From assembly GCA_029582265.1 (NCBI GenBank), contig CM055816.1, forward strand, positions 96,808,809 to 96,872,808: 64,000 nt of DNA, given 5' to 3'. Shown piece after piece: positions 8,760 to 18,965 of the stretch; positions within the stretch are counted from its first letter, which is position 1, and each line of letters begins with the position of its first letter. The notes beneath the pieces were generated by a model. It ran no database searches, was not told where the DNA came from, and was given only the letters and a program-made list of their open reading frames with translations. Both the position numbers and the translations under genes were made by a program. This DNA is from Zoroaster sp. YZ-2022 (Eukaryota; Echinodermata; Asteroidea; Forcipulatida; Zoroasteridae).

Positions 8760-8981
8760 CTACTCTTTTGAACGATTGAAATTATCAACACAACACTTGT
8801 AATCTGCTTCTGCCAGAGTCATCTTAATTCGGCTTCCAATGACTATCCATTGTGGGGAAATATGACAAAGGTAGTCACGTTTGCTTTGCCATGACACATC
8901 ATCCATGTCGGGCCAAACATAGTAAGAGCCCGACTTGGATAGATAGGAAAGGCACATTGCCGTCTCTAAGACGTCCACCAC
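8760..8981 (-). CDS. Last exon of the decayed gene (Tudor-like end)
   Basis: It follows a TTTAATATAG acceptor and stays in phase with the exon at 9101-9175, which reads DNGHFVAVTLHGQRG and SDWYLAK. This exon reads MCLSYLSKSGSYYVWPDMDD and ends in NRSKE with a stop. The two together resemble the small barrel often found at the C-terminus of this type of multicopy protein. A binding role is a guess. Confidence 0.5.
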   Translation of the reverse strand: MVDVLETAMCLSYLSKSGSYYVWPDMDDVSWQSKRDYLCHISPQWIVIGSRIKMTLAEADYKCCVDNFNRSKE

Positions 8982-9100
8982 CTATATTAAAAGATAATTC
9001 ATGGAAAGAAAAACGAAAATCAGTGATTGGGAATAATGATAAATCTCCGTGGATTTAATTATTTCTGGAGGTTATAATTACTGTACCTTTGCTAAGTACC

Positions 9101-9175
9101 AATCCGACGTGCCACGTTGCCCGTGCAATGTGACAGCAACAAAGTGTCCATTGTCTATGGGCTGAGATGTATCTG
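9101..9175 (-). CDS. Small internal exon of the decayed gene
   Basis: It is bounded by a pyrimidine-rich acceptor (TTCTCGTCAG) and a GTACAG donor, both read on the minus strand. It encodes about 25 residues containing GHFVAVTLHGQRGTSDWYLA. Its phase matches the last exon at 8981. Confidence 0.5.
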
Positions 9176-9299
9176 ACGAGAAAAAAAGTACAAAAAAACA
9201 ATAAGATAACAAGACTGAAATACGATCACTTTTGCTTTGTTTCATTGTTTTAGTTTCAACACTTCAAATTGTATTATGATGTCAAGATAAAAAAATATT

Positions 9300-9490
9300 G
9301 CCTGGTGAGGGTTGGTCCGCAGGTGGGGGTTGAACCGCAGGGGAGGGTTGAACCGCAGGTGGACTTGGTACTGCAGGTGATGGTGGGGACACAGTTGAGG
9401 CGCCCGGAGTTGCCGTTTGACTTGATCGAGATGATGAGGATTCCTTCGCTTTACTCACTGCTTTCGACTTTCCTGTACCAAACAAATGTT
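9300..9490 (-). CDS. Proline/serine-rich exon of the decayed gene
   Basis: After a TTGTTTGGTACAG acceptor the frame encodes a Ser-rich then Pro/Ala/Val-rich linker with repeated AVQPxPA units. The downstream donor is unclear; a non-canonical GC donor near 9299 is possible. It is probably a flexible linker between core and C-terminal barrel. Confidence 0.4.
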
Positions 9491-9596
9491 AAATGCACCA
9501 GGTAAGTTATCTATAAAAATTATGTAAATAATAATAGGCCTAACTATAAAAAAAACAGAAAAGTGTGAGAAACTATGTTTAATGTTTAAATAACTC

Positions 9597-10897
9597 ACCG
9601 ATTTTCTTTTCTCCTTTTACGCTCAGGTGTTTTAGCTCGAAGGTGCCACCAGTTTAGGTCGCATTCTTGCACATTTCTTCATTTCCGATTAAGCACGGAA
9701 AGCAAAAGTAGGATAGTCTCTGAACCTTAATTTCATAGCGGGCAGCTACCTGGATCTGATGAAACTTGCGAGATCCATTGACTGTGGATACGTTGGTTTC
9801 CGGTCGCTCTCTGTTGATTGCATCTTTTGCGACATAAACGAATGATCTTTTTGAATATGTAGTATCAATGGCAAAATTTTCACTGCACCATATCCACAAA
9901 TCGTTGGCCGAATTGATAACAACTTTACGCCCTAAAATTGCTTGGTCAACTGCTTTATTCACAACTCCAATTTCACCATCACTCTCACCCTTTCCGTGTT
10001 CAGACCCAAAGTAGTTTCTTTCCCTTGTATCCGGAGAAAGACCAAGGTCGGCAAAAGCACCCCTTCCTTTGTACTGGCTCTGGCACCCGTCGCTCCATAT
10101 TACTTCTCTTTTCACGTGTATCTGGTGTTCCAGGTGTCGTGATGCAAGACTGAGATAGTGTTGAGCTGCGTGGTAGTCATGGCCAATATCGTCTGACAAG
10201 AAGATTAGAGAGTCCCGAACAAGAGCGTTCTCTTTCCGATAGTACATTACGATCGGATGCATCGTGATCTGCATTTGGCCGTAGTGAGCAGCCTTGACCT
10301 CATCCTGGTAGAACACCTTCCTGTTTTGCCCAAAGTCCATGATCTTCATAGCCCAATTTGCAGGGAGGTGTTCTTTTAAGTTTGAATACTGCCGATGTTG
10401 CCATTTCGCCGTAAACAGATGCTTCACAAAAGAAACACCTTGCACAGGCCTCTCGGTGTCATGAATGAGTTCCTGGATGAACGTATTCATTGATCCATGT
10501 TTCGTTTTTAAGATCCGGCGTGACTTTCCCGCTACTACCTCCTCCCTCTCCCAGTGGAGCCAATTCAATTGTTCCTTTGATTCTCGGATGACAGGTTCAT
10601 ACATCTTCCGTATGGTATCTCCATAATTGCCGCATTTATCACAAGTGCAGAATGCGCACTCCTCATTGTGAAATCTTTGCGAATCTGACATCGGACACAA
10701 CAGCCTGTCTGTAAATGTGAACTCATCAGCTATCTTTTCAACACCATTGGTTAACTTTGTTGTGTTGATGGCTCTGTTTACCACAACAAGTTTATACTTG
10801 ATGTTCATGCAATAGACACAGGCACACACTTCATGGTGGATCTTAGATAGCAGACGGACATTCTTGGGGCGTAAAATAGCGAACTTCAAGTAACTTA
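9597..10897 (-). pseudogene. Core exon of the decayed gene (SDG...YKG, HGKG...DG motifs)
   Basis: This is the longest preserved piece, about 415 residues. Visible features are an HHEVCACVYCMN zinc-like motif, CAFCTCDKCGNYGD, then a mixed alpha/beta stretch with FLSDDIGHDYH, VIWSDGCQSQYKGRGAF and YFGSEHGKGESDGEIG. The acidic SDGC and SDGE motifs separated by conserved glycine and lysine look like an enzyme core, possibly a DDE-type transposase, but the catalytic residues cannot be assigned with certainty. The frame stops at 9654; the reading LRAKTPERKRRKEN just beyond it, up to the strong donor at 9597, belongs to another frame, so an indel near 9655 is likely. The 5' side is cut by the MITE. 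Confidence 0.65.
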
Positions 10898-11927
10898 GGG
10901 AGCGTCTCAAAAGTCGGAACGGATATATGCCCATCCGAACGTTCCTCTGGGAATACTCCAGCGATTCATGGGAACGGATGCGTATGCTCTGTGGGAACAA
11001 TGGTGCGTTCCCACGGACCGCCAGCGTGTTCCCAATGAGCGATCCTGCGGGAACACGCAAAGCATACTGTATTCCCCGCGGAACGTTCCCACGGGAACAT
11101 TCTCAATTAGTAATTGCAGCATAGTCTTCACCGTATGCGAATCGTTACTATACGTGTTTATGGTCGGAAGGTGAAGGTATGTTGCAGTTTTCGTTAAACG
11201 GACAGTTTAGTTGCATACGTGCCATCCCTAGCCTTCTTGTAAAGTCTTTAGTCAGTGATTAACATGTGCAACTTCCACAAATTACTGACTTCGCTCACAG
11301 ATAACTGGGTTTAATGCGTCGTTATAATTAATACTTGTAATACCGTAAGTTTTTAGTCACAACGACAGCAGGGCAAACTAACTGTTAACGTTAACGTTAG
11401 TGGGTTTATAAGTCAACTTGAAGGCCATGGTAAAGTCCCAGGGTTTATTGTACACATAGTTTGTTGACATTGACAATTTATAAATTATTTCTAAAGATTT
11501 GAGACTGTAGGCTACTTACCAAGCACATGATTTTCAGCATTTGCCATCCTACCCAGCTACACGGTACACGGTGTACACTACAGTTTAGCTCAGTGTGTGT
11601 GAGCTAAAAGTAGTTTATTTTCGTGCAGTAGTAGTGCACTATAAACGTGTGCCGCGCGTGCGGTAAACACAATGGATTACATTTTTTCTGCCCATTCGCA
11701 GTTGGCGGAGTGTTGCAGACTCCACTGTTCCCAAAAGGAACGTTCCTTTGGATCGTTCTTGTAGCTGAGTATGCTCGCGTGTGCCCAGTCGGACGTTCCG
11801 CTGGGCATACAGCTCCGTTCCTCGGGACCGTTTGCGTATGCCCGGGGGAACGCTGACGTGTTCCCAACGGACCACTCTGGTATTCCCAACGGAACGGACT
11901 ATCCGTTCCGACTTTTGAGACGCTCCC
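10898..11927. mobile_element. Harbinger-type MITE, 1,030 bp
   Basis: The ends are perfect 26-base inverted repeats (GGGAGCGTCTCAAAAGTCGG inward). The flanking triplets TTA (10895-10897 and 11928-11930) form a 3-bp target duplication, the hallmark of PIF/Harbinger elements. The inside contains many GGGAACG/CGTTCCC words and no transposase, so it is non-autonomous. It splits the core exon of the minus-strand gene between the codons for YPGSK and the LKFAILRPKNV stretch. Confidence 0.85.
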
Positions 11928-12705
11928 TTACTTTAGAGCCAGGATAATCTGATTCGAACATTTTGTGAGCTGCTGTTAGTGACATCTGCATGACATGTCC
12001 AGGCCCTTGCTTAGTTGCATACCTTTTCAATGGCAAAGGCCTAGAAATATCCTCCCGAAGATAAAATGCCATTATGTTTTCCCACGTCCTAAATGTCGGC
12101 GCTGCCCACTGGTACGCAGGGCTCTTCGGATCGTTCCTCTAGCCAATTTTAGTTGCTTGCTAATTTGAATTTGTGTTGCATACTTGACTGATGCACGGGC
12201 GAAATGTTTTAGCGCATCCCTGCCACCCTTTTTCTGCTTCATGTTGCCTGCAATATCCTGCATTTTTGTACAGAAGATCGTCGGTTGTACCAATCCAGTA
12301 TCTTGCATTGCCATTTTTTTTCTGGGAGATGAGTTTCGAACCAGTCCGCAGAGAACTGATGCAAACTTTTGGGGTGATTTTGGAAGAGCCTGTTGGGCTA
12401 TGACTGTGTGGTTTTTTAGAGTTTGTATTGATCTGTATCCTGGCATTGACTGACTATGGTATTTCTTTTCTTGTTCTTTTCTCAGTTCAGATCTTTGTTT
12501 CCTTTTCGATTTCTATCCTTTTCCTTAATCCTTCTTAATTTCTGAGGTTTATCTTTTAGTCTCTGTCTTTCTGCCTGTTTTCTTTCGCGCCAGTAGGCTC
12601 TTTTTGTTTCAGTGGCCGCTCTCGTGCCTGTGGGTGTATTTGGCGCTGATCTGTTGGGTGATGTCCAGTCGCCGGTGTGTGTCGGTGTCCTCAACTTTAT
12701 TTTCG

Positions 12706-13029
12706 AGCGGTTTAGTGCATCGGATTTGTGTTCTGATGGCTGAGTCGTCAGAATGTGGGTTCGAATCCCGACCGCGACCGTGGTGCTTGTGTCCTTGAGT
12801 AAGACACTTTACCATAATTGCTTCTCTCCACCCAGGGGTAAATGGGTACCTGTGAGGGCAGAGTTGGTTGTTGTGTTTGATTAGCCCATATGCGCCGAAA
12901 TGGCAGCAATTGAGCTGTATACTCCCCAGGGAGCTGAGATGGTTTCAGGAATGATTTATGCGCCTGATGAGCAGGGGTAATAATGTACAGCGATGTGATA
13001 CCTCGTGTAAGAACGCTTTAAAATGCCGC

Positions 13030-13075
<46 letters not shown>
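12706..13075 (+). mobile_element. tRNA-Leu-derived SINE inserted in gene
   Basis: The tRNA head (TTCGAGCGGTTTAGTGCATC, then GGGTTCGAATCCCGACC), the CTTGTGTCCTTGAGTAAGAC and GGGTACCTGTGAGG body and a 15-unit ATT tail identify the same SINE family as at 5341. It interrupts the 5' part of the minus-strand gene just after the codons for ERKKMSQ. Confidence 0.85.
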
Positions 13076-13080
13076 TTGGC

Positions 13081-13303
13081 TCATTTTTTTCCTCTCCATA
13101 TATCGTTGTTGCCTCAGTCTCCCCTTTTCGCGCCGTTTTTCTTGTTGTTCCAGTGCTTTTTTAGATGGATTACATTTGCTTAGCTCTTCCCTTAATTTAT
13201 ATCTTCGTTGTGTAGCAGCCGTGGCCTGAGAGTGTAGATATTCTTCATATTTTCTGGGATCATTTTTCTTTAATTTGTTACGGTAATACGTTGCCTTGCT
13301 CAT
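13081..13303 (-). CDS. N-terminal coding part of the decayed gene
   Basis: Starts at the ATG ending at 13303 with MSKATYYRNKLKKNDPRKYE. It is rich in Lys, Arg, Glu and Gln, with QEKRREKGRLRQQRYMERKK near its end. This composition suggests a charged helix or coiled coil, common at the start of nucleic-acid-binding mobile-element proteins. Upstream of 13303 I see no obvious core promoter. Confidence 0.5.
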
Positions 13304-13861
13304 AATGATAAGGATGAGAATGAATGGAGCTATGGAGAGTGAATTGCATGCAGCGAGATTAAACAAAATATGGCGATGCAGTTCTTTGAATAAGATGATG
13401 GGATAGGTAGTGGGTGATGGAAGTGCAGTGCGGGTGGTGGAAGTGCAAATGGAAGATGATGGGATGATTGGAAGACTATAGAACCTAAGACAGGCAAGAA
13501 AAATATAGAAACAACCATACCTAAATACATTTAATGGGTAATTTTATTTAACATTCCCTACTAGGATGGACTCTATTCTTAAAAAATGATTTTCTTTAAT
13601 TCAAACGTTTAGCCTATGGTTTGTTCATAAATATAAATCCAGAAGTTAAAAAAATATACCAGGAATTGTGAAATAAGTATTTTTCAATAATATATTTTAA
13701 CCAACTCATTAAATAGCGTATAAACACATGATATTTAAATTTTTTGAAGAATTCAATTTTTTTTAAATAATATAGTGAAGGCCTTATTACAGCGTAATTT
13801 ATTTTAGGCCTAATTTACTTCAACATAAAATTTAAACCAACTTAATTTATGTCCGTCAACA

Positions 13862-14743
13862 TGACGTTCGATACATATCCTTCAACAAAATCCTGACGTT
13901 CGATACTTTTTTTAATAGTCTGTCAAATAAATGACGTTAGAAAACAAATCTGTCAAAAAACTGACGTTCGCAACATTATTTTGTCATGCGCGCTGCGCAC
14001 GAATATTCCACGTAATGGCCGGTCACTTCGCTAGCTGTCAACGTTCATGTGCTACGAATTTATAGTTCCGTTTATGCTTCGGCGGCATTCTGAATTAAAT
14101 CTGGTGGTGTGAATCGGTTCTCTTACGTCATCTTTGTCGTACGTCAGTTTTTTGACAGATCTATATTAAGATGACCTATCGTACCCTGGGGAAACAGCGG
14201 AGTTCGTTACTTACCGATGTGAGAGTTGCTAGTAATGCATAAAAAGAAAGATGTGTGCGTCGTCATGGTCGTGGTCAAAGTTTAACACGAAACCAGGATT
14301 AATGTTCGATCGAACGTCAGTTGATCGTTGGACGGACGAGACAGTTTTGCGTTGTAGAAAAAGTTCAGTTTCTTTAGCGTGAATTGCTTAGTAGTAAATA
14401 ATTGTGTTGATATTGTGAATAAATCTGAATAGTTTTAAATATAAAACAGCAAATCAGCGAGTTCGTGGAATTTTTTATTTCTTGTCAAATTTCACATTTT
14501 TCTTATTGTTGACATATTGACGGAAATCCATGACGTTCGCAACTTTTAAAACTAACGGCAACTGTGTGAATTCTTGAACTTCATTTTAATTCATTCCATG
14601 TCGTGAATACACAGAAATAGATCGTCTACAACCTTTCTATACTGAAAAAATCAAATCCTCAGCAATCCATGAGGTTTTATTTAAAATCTAATAAAAGAAA
14701 ACATTTTCAGGTAGTGAATTTCCGTCAAAAATACTGACGTTCG
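13862..14743 (+). repeat. TGACGTTCG motif cluster, right
   Basis: Exact copies lie at 13862, 13894, 13962, 14531 and 14735, and a variant TGACGTTAG at 13932. Most are preceded by GTCAA or TTGACGG words. Reverse-oriented relatives (ACGTCAG) lie at about 14146 and 14309. This lies upstream of the minus-strand gene start. No gene is seen in the stretch. Confidence 0.55.
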
Positions 14744-15172
14744 AGAATTTTTTTTCGAATTCCAGATTAAGTGAGGGGATTGAAATACCAATGTTGTACA
14801 TACTGATTAATCATGTGTCTGTTAACCTGTTATTCGGACATAATTGTTTTTAAAATGCACAGCTTAAAAAATCTGAGCAGTGTTTCCCCATTACTATATA
14901 TTAGACCATATTTTGAAGAATCTGCCTTGTACAGGTTTTAATATTGTGCGAAATGTAAGGAAAAAACAGTAATAAAAAACAGTATTTTATTTGAATTTCT
15001 ACCTTTAGGCATATTGTCTAGATAACTATAGAAATATGTAATGTACAAAAGCATATACCATTGCATTCCAACTGAACATCGTGTCATATTTGTTGGGGAA
15101 CATGTTTTGTTATTGAAAACATATGTAGTATTTAACATTTAATTTAACATTTAATTTAACGGTAAAAAATAA

Positions 15173-16075
15173 GAGGATAAGTGCAGTGCAAATCTGTAAC
15201 CATGGATACCTTACTTTTTTTTACTGTAAATAGTAACGAATTACAAGTTTGGAAAATATATTAAAGTAGAAGCAAAGGAACAAAAGTGAAAATGTTTTGA
15301 TAACAGAATTATGTGTGATTTTCTCATGTTTTATTTTTAACTTTTCTGCAGATCAAGAATGTTTTGTTTTAAATTTAAACGTAGTCTTTCGTACATTGGC
15401 TATCTAGACACATGAACAATTTGTTTTCTACCTGGCCTCCACTGATCACAGTGTCCAAGAGAACAAAATTCTACATTTTGTGACTTATAACCCAACAATC
15501 TATATTTTTCCTGAAAACACACATTTTTTAAATTTTAACCCCTTGGATTGGATTCCCTATGAATTTCTGGTCTTCTATGGAGAATTGGCCATATTTTACA
15601 TTAGCAATATAAGTGGAATATTTCATATTGATTCTAGACCAGAATTTCATAAGGAATCCAATCCATGTGGTTAAAATTTGAAAAACGTATGGTTTCTGGG
15701 AGAAATATGGATTTTTGGTTAGTATGTCTCAAAATGTGGAATTTTCATTAAAAATTATAATTTAATTTTCTTTGACATTGTGTTTATTGGAGGCCTTGTG
15801 GAAAACAATTGTTTATGTGCCTAGATTTAAATTATTTTTCCTGTTCTCCAAAAATTTATAAATAAAACATGAGAAAATGACATAATAATGCACAAAAGTA
15901 ATTTTTTTGGCAAAGAAAAAAACAAAAAAAATCCCAACATTGTTTTTATTCCAAATATACCTCGCTACAAGTGTTATAAAAACATTTTTTACTTTTGGTG
16001 ATTTGCTTGGTACTTTAATATATGGTAACGTAATTACGGTAACCATGGTTACGAATTTGCACTGCACTTATCCTC
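15173..16075. mobile_element. Foldback element of about 900 bp
   Basis: The outer ends read GAGGATAAGTGCAGTGCAAA and its reverse complement. Further matching blocks face each other inside (the TAACCATGG blocks at about 15197 and 16040; GGCCTCCA at about 15436 and its complement at about 15790), down to a central hairpin near 15530-15700 around CCATATTTTACATT. The arms are degenerate, so the element is old. No transposase is seen. The 14744-15172 flank is AT-rich with no gene. Confidence 0.7.
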
Positions 16076-17819
16076 AAGTTTGTTACTGTTACAATGACTT
16101 TTACTGTGACTTTTCACATCTTCTGTGACAAATTTTGTAAAATAATTTTTATAAAAGCAGTTTCCTAAAACATATGAAAAAAACATATGTTTAGTTTAAA
16201 TGCAAATGTGTGCTATTGTATATTTATAGGCAGTACTTGTAGTAAATAGTCATTAATTTTGTACAAATACAATACGTAAAATTCATTTCATTACCGTCCC
16301 GACGTAATTCTGGTACCATGATTGAAGGGCATCTTTTTCGATAAAGGTATTTCAAATTTTATTTTGTATTGTATTGTAGGGGGATTAACCATACCAAGTC
16401 TACATTCTACAAATAACACTCCTTTTGGAACGTGTTTCAACCTTCAGCTTATTCTGACAAGTTGAGAAAATAGTGAAATTGCATTATAATTTGTATGCAT
16501 TTAATTACCAGATATGACATGAAATTAACAAATTAATAGTTATTTATATTGTGTTTCTTACCTGACATGCATTGGCGTTTAGGAGTTCGTTGCCCCACTT
16601 CACTGACACCACTGATCCTGGTTTAATGTTTACCTACCAGAGGGCCCTTGCCCTCGACTACAGCGCGCGGCGGCGGGGCCGGCCGGCTGCGCATGCAGCA
16701 GATAAATGGTATAGCGCCCTCCATTGACTGTTTTGTAAGAAATTCCCATGATTATATTTTTTGAACTATTGTTGACATAATCAACCTATTTGCTTCCAAT
16801 AAACCTAAAATCCCAGGTTAATCCCAATCATCAATGATCAGATTTCCTCCACATGCGTAAATAAATCACAGTGAGTACAATTTTAGATGATTTTAAAGGG
16901 GATAATTGAAGTTATGCTATGCTATAGAGTTAAATGTTCTCAAGTTCTTATAATACAGTCGTTTGACCAGTTCCGGATCATTGACCAGTTCCGGATCACT
17001 TCAACTTTGCAATAACCCACATTATTAAATTACTTCTTACATGACCAATTTCTGTTAATAAATGGGAAGAATAACATCCAGTAAGACAACACACCAAAAA
17101 TCAAGTGCATGACATCATCGGTAGATAAATTATGGCCAGTTTTCTGAAGTTTGTCTGCGATAACGATCATTTTTTCAAAAAAAAATGTTGGTTCAAAAAC
17201 GCTGTTAAAACTTCTCACCTTTCAAATTTGAACGTCTGAGCAGATAAAGCTTCCGATGTCTAAAAAGAGTAAATACTGAGCAGTCGTCTTATTTTTGAGG
17301 TGATAAAATTACCGAAATCGTATTTTTTGTGACATCGTACCCTTGACCAGTTCCGGATCACTCAACATTTAAAAAATGCCAATTCAGAGCCGAGCTGCAT
17401 CAATGGCGGGCGCGCTCTGTCAGGTAAAATCATACGGCTGTTTTGAAATGTTTAGTTATTTAATACACTTGACGCGTACATTTTTATATGTCGAGGAATG
17501 TAAAACTATTTCATCAAACAGCCGTCGATAACGTTACTTGTGTTTTCAAGATGGAGGACTTGCAAAACGCTTTGATGTAGCAGACGATCGGCAACATGTT
17601 TTGAGTAACATCTGCAGTTAAACATTGCTTTAAAAATACATTATTTTAACTGATTCTTGCAATAATATTGTTTTTTGTCAGAAAATTAAACTTTGAGGAA
17701 GGAATTGCGATCGTAAGAACAGATATTTGGGTTTGTTTGTTTTTAGGCGCGCTTCACTTTCATTTGCCTGCGCCGTTGTTTTGTGTTTTGTCGCCGGGTT
17801 TCTGTGCTTTTTTTTAATA
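16076..17819. other. AT-rich spacer with a GC-rich patch and 18-bp repeats
   Basis: No confident gene. TTGACCAGTTCCGGATCA occurs in two abutting copies (16963-16980 and 16981-16998) and again at 17343-17360. A short CG-rich patch (16660-16690, GCGCGCGGCGGCGGGGCCGG) stands out from the AT-rich surroundings. A possible 72-base minus-strand exon lies at 16562-16633. Confidence 0.5.
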
Positions 17820-18395
17820 TATATTTTTTTATATGTAAGTCGCCCATCACAATGCCAAAAGGACACTCAAGGCGAGGGCTAACAAGAAAATTAGTCAAGT
17901 TAAGAGAAACCTGTTGACACTACGCTTGAACTTAAATGGATTGTATGCAACAGGGAAACAAGATGAAGGAAGGGAATTCCAAAGTGAAGCAGTACGTGGG
18001 AAGAAACTTGTTGAATACATCTTAGAATTGCATTTGGGAACTGTGACTGTATGAGGATGTGAATGGACTGAGAAGCGAGTAGTGCGACCAAAAGGACGGT
18101 TTGGAGGGACGACCGACGAAAGACCGTTGGAGCACATACCATGATAGTATCTATAGAAGAGACAAAGTGAGGATACATTGCGACGATGAATAAGGGGTTC
18201 CAATGAAGCTGCCAGTTCATGGCCTACCAGGTTAACAACACGCCGCTGTATTTTGTCTAGCAGGAATAGGTGACAAGCTGGAGCTGACAAGCTGTGCTGC
18301 TCTCGCGGGACAGAAGCAATTTTTTTGTGACTGGGTTGGATCCCTTGCTCTGTGGTTTTTTTTTGGTTGGATCCCTTCCGTGTCTTTGACAAAGC
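17820..18395 (-). pseudogene. 5'-truncated LINE: end of reverse transcriptase frame
   Basis: The minus-strand frame 17895-18392 contains LDKIQRRVVNLVG, LFYRYYHGMCSNGLSS and SFFPRTASLWNSLPSSCFP, the typical C-terminal tail of non-LTR retrotransposon reverse transcriptases of the Jockey/CR1/L2 type (family resemblance from memory). The polymerase core is absent, as expected for 5' truncation during target-primed insertion. A short 3' end with a TATATAAAAAAATATAT tail follows the stop. It is a dead copy; exact clade unknown. Confidence 0.75.
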
Positions 18396-18965
18396 CCCAA
18401 TGTTACAAAAGGCATAATCAGAAAGAAAGAGAAAGGTAAGTGCTTTTTTAATGTTTAACTTATCAGAAAAAATAATTTCACAAAAAATAGGCCTATTTTT
18501 TTCTTTTGCTTTAGTTTATAGTGTTATGAAATGTTATATATATATTTTTTCGTTGAACGGTAACAACCTGCAGGGGAACCTAACGTTATGCCCAATTTCT
18601 AAATTATTCATTAGGGAAACCTATAGTCTAGTTTGTTTAGTTGAAAAGTATACAAAATGGGTTAACCACCCGCAGGAGAACCTATGCCCAATTTTTTTAA
18701 ATCTGTATTAGGGGCCTAATTAAAAAAATAAAATAAAAAATCGACCGTGCAATACTAATTAAATGAAACCAGGGCAACACATTGAGTGCATTCAAGACAG
18801 ATGGATATTTTCTTTTGCTTTAGTTTATAGTGTTATGAAATGTTATATTTTTAATCTCAAGCAACAACACCATAATTTTTACAAGTTGTTAGGAATCTTA
18901 TTCAGACCATAGGAGTACCATTTTTTGCATGTAAAACATTCATTTTAATATTTTTTCTTCAGATA
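18396..18965. other. Spacer before the pogo-type gene
   Basis: No gene is seen. A short direct repeat (TTTTCTTTTGCTTTAGTTTA with TAGTGTTATGAAATGTTATA) lies at about 18500-18540 and 18809-18848. It may be intron or 5' flank of the transposase gene, which starts after a TTTTTTCTTCAG acceptor-like sequence at 18950-18961. Confidence 0.4.

Larger units (their letters stand above)
8760..13303 (-). pseudogene. Decayed spliced gene of an unrecognised multicopy family
   Basis: I do not recognise the function. The minus-strand gene begins at 13303 (MSKATYYRNKLKKN, a highly basic Lys/Arg/Gln-rich start) and continues through a basic middle (12482-12700), a segment with CGLVRNSSPRKKMAM (12072-12460), a central Cys/His-rich core (9655-10897) and at least three small 3' exons to the stop at 8760. 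Splice sites are visible: donor at 9597 (AATCG|GTGAGT), exon 9101-9175, and last exon 8760-8981 after TTTAATATAG. Breaks: a SINE at 12706-13075, a frame change near 12480-12490, a MITE at 10898-11927 inside the core exon, and a frame change near 9655. Repeated damage plus the flanking motif clusters suggest a dead mobile element rather than a host gene. Confidence 0.7.

Noticed and set aside
12958..13229. Tyr-rich and Leu-rich plus-strand frames
   Set aside because: They translate the ATT tail of the SINE at 12706-13075.
17402..17422. ATGGCGGGCGCGCTCTGTCAG followed by a GTAAAA donor as a first exon
   Set aside because: Only seven codons, no downstream exon found; too little to support.
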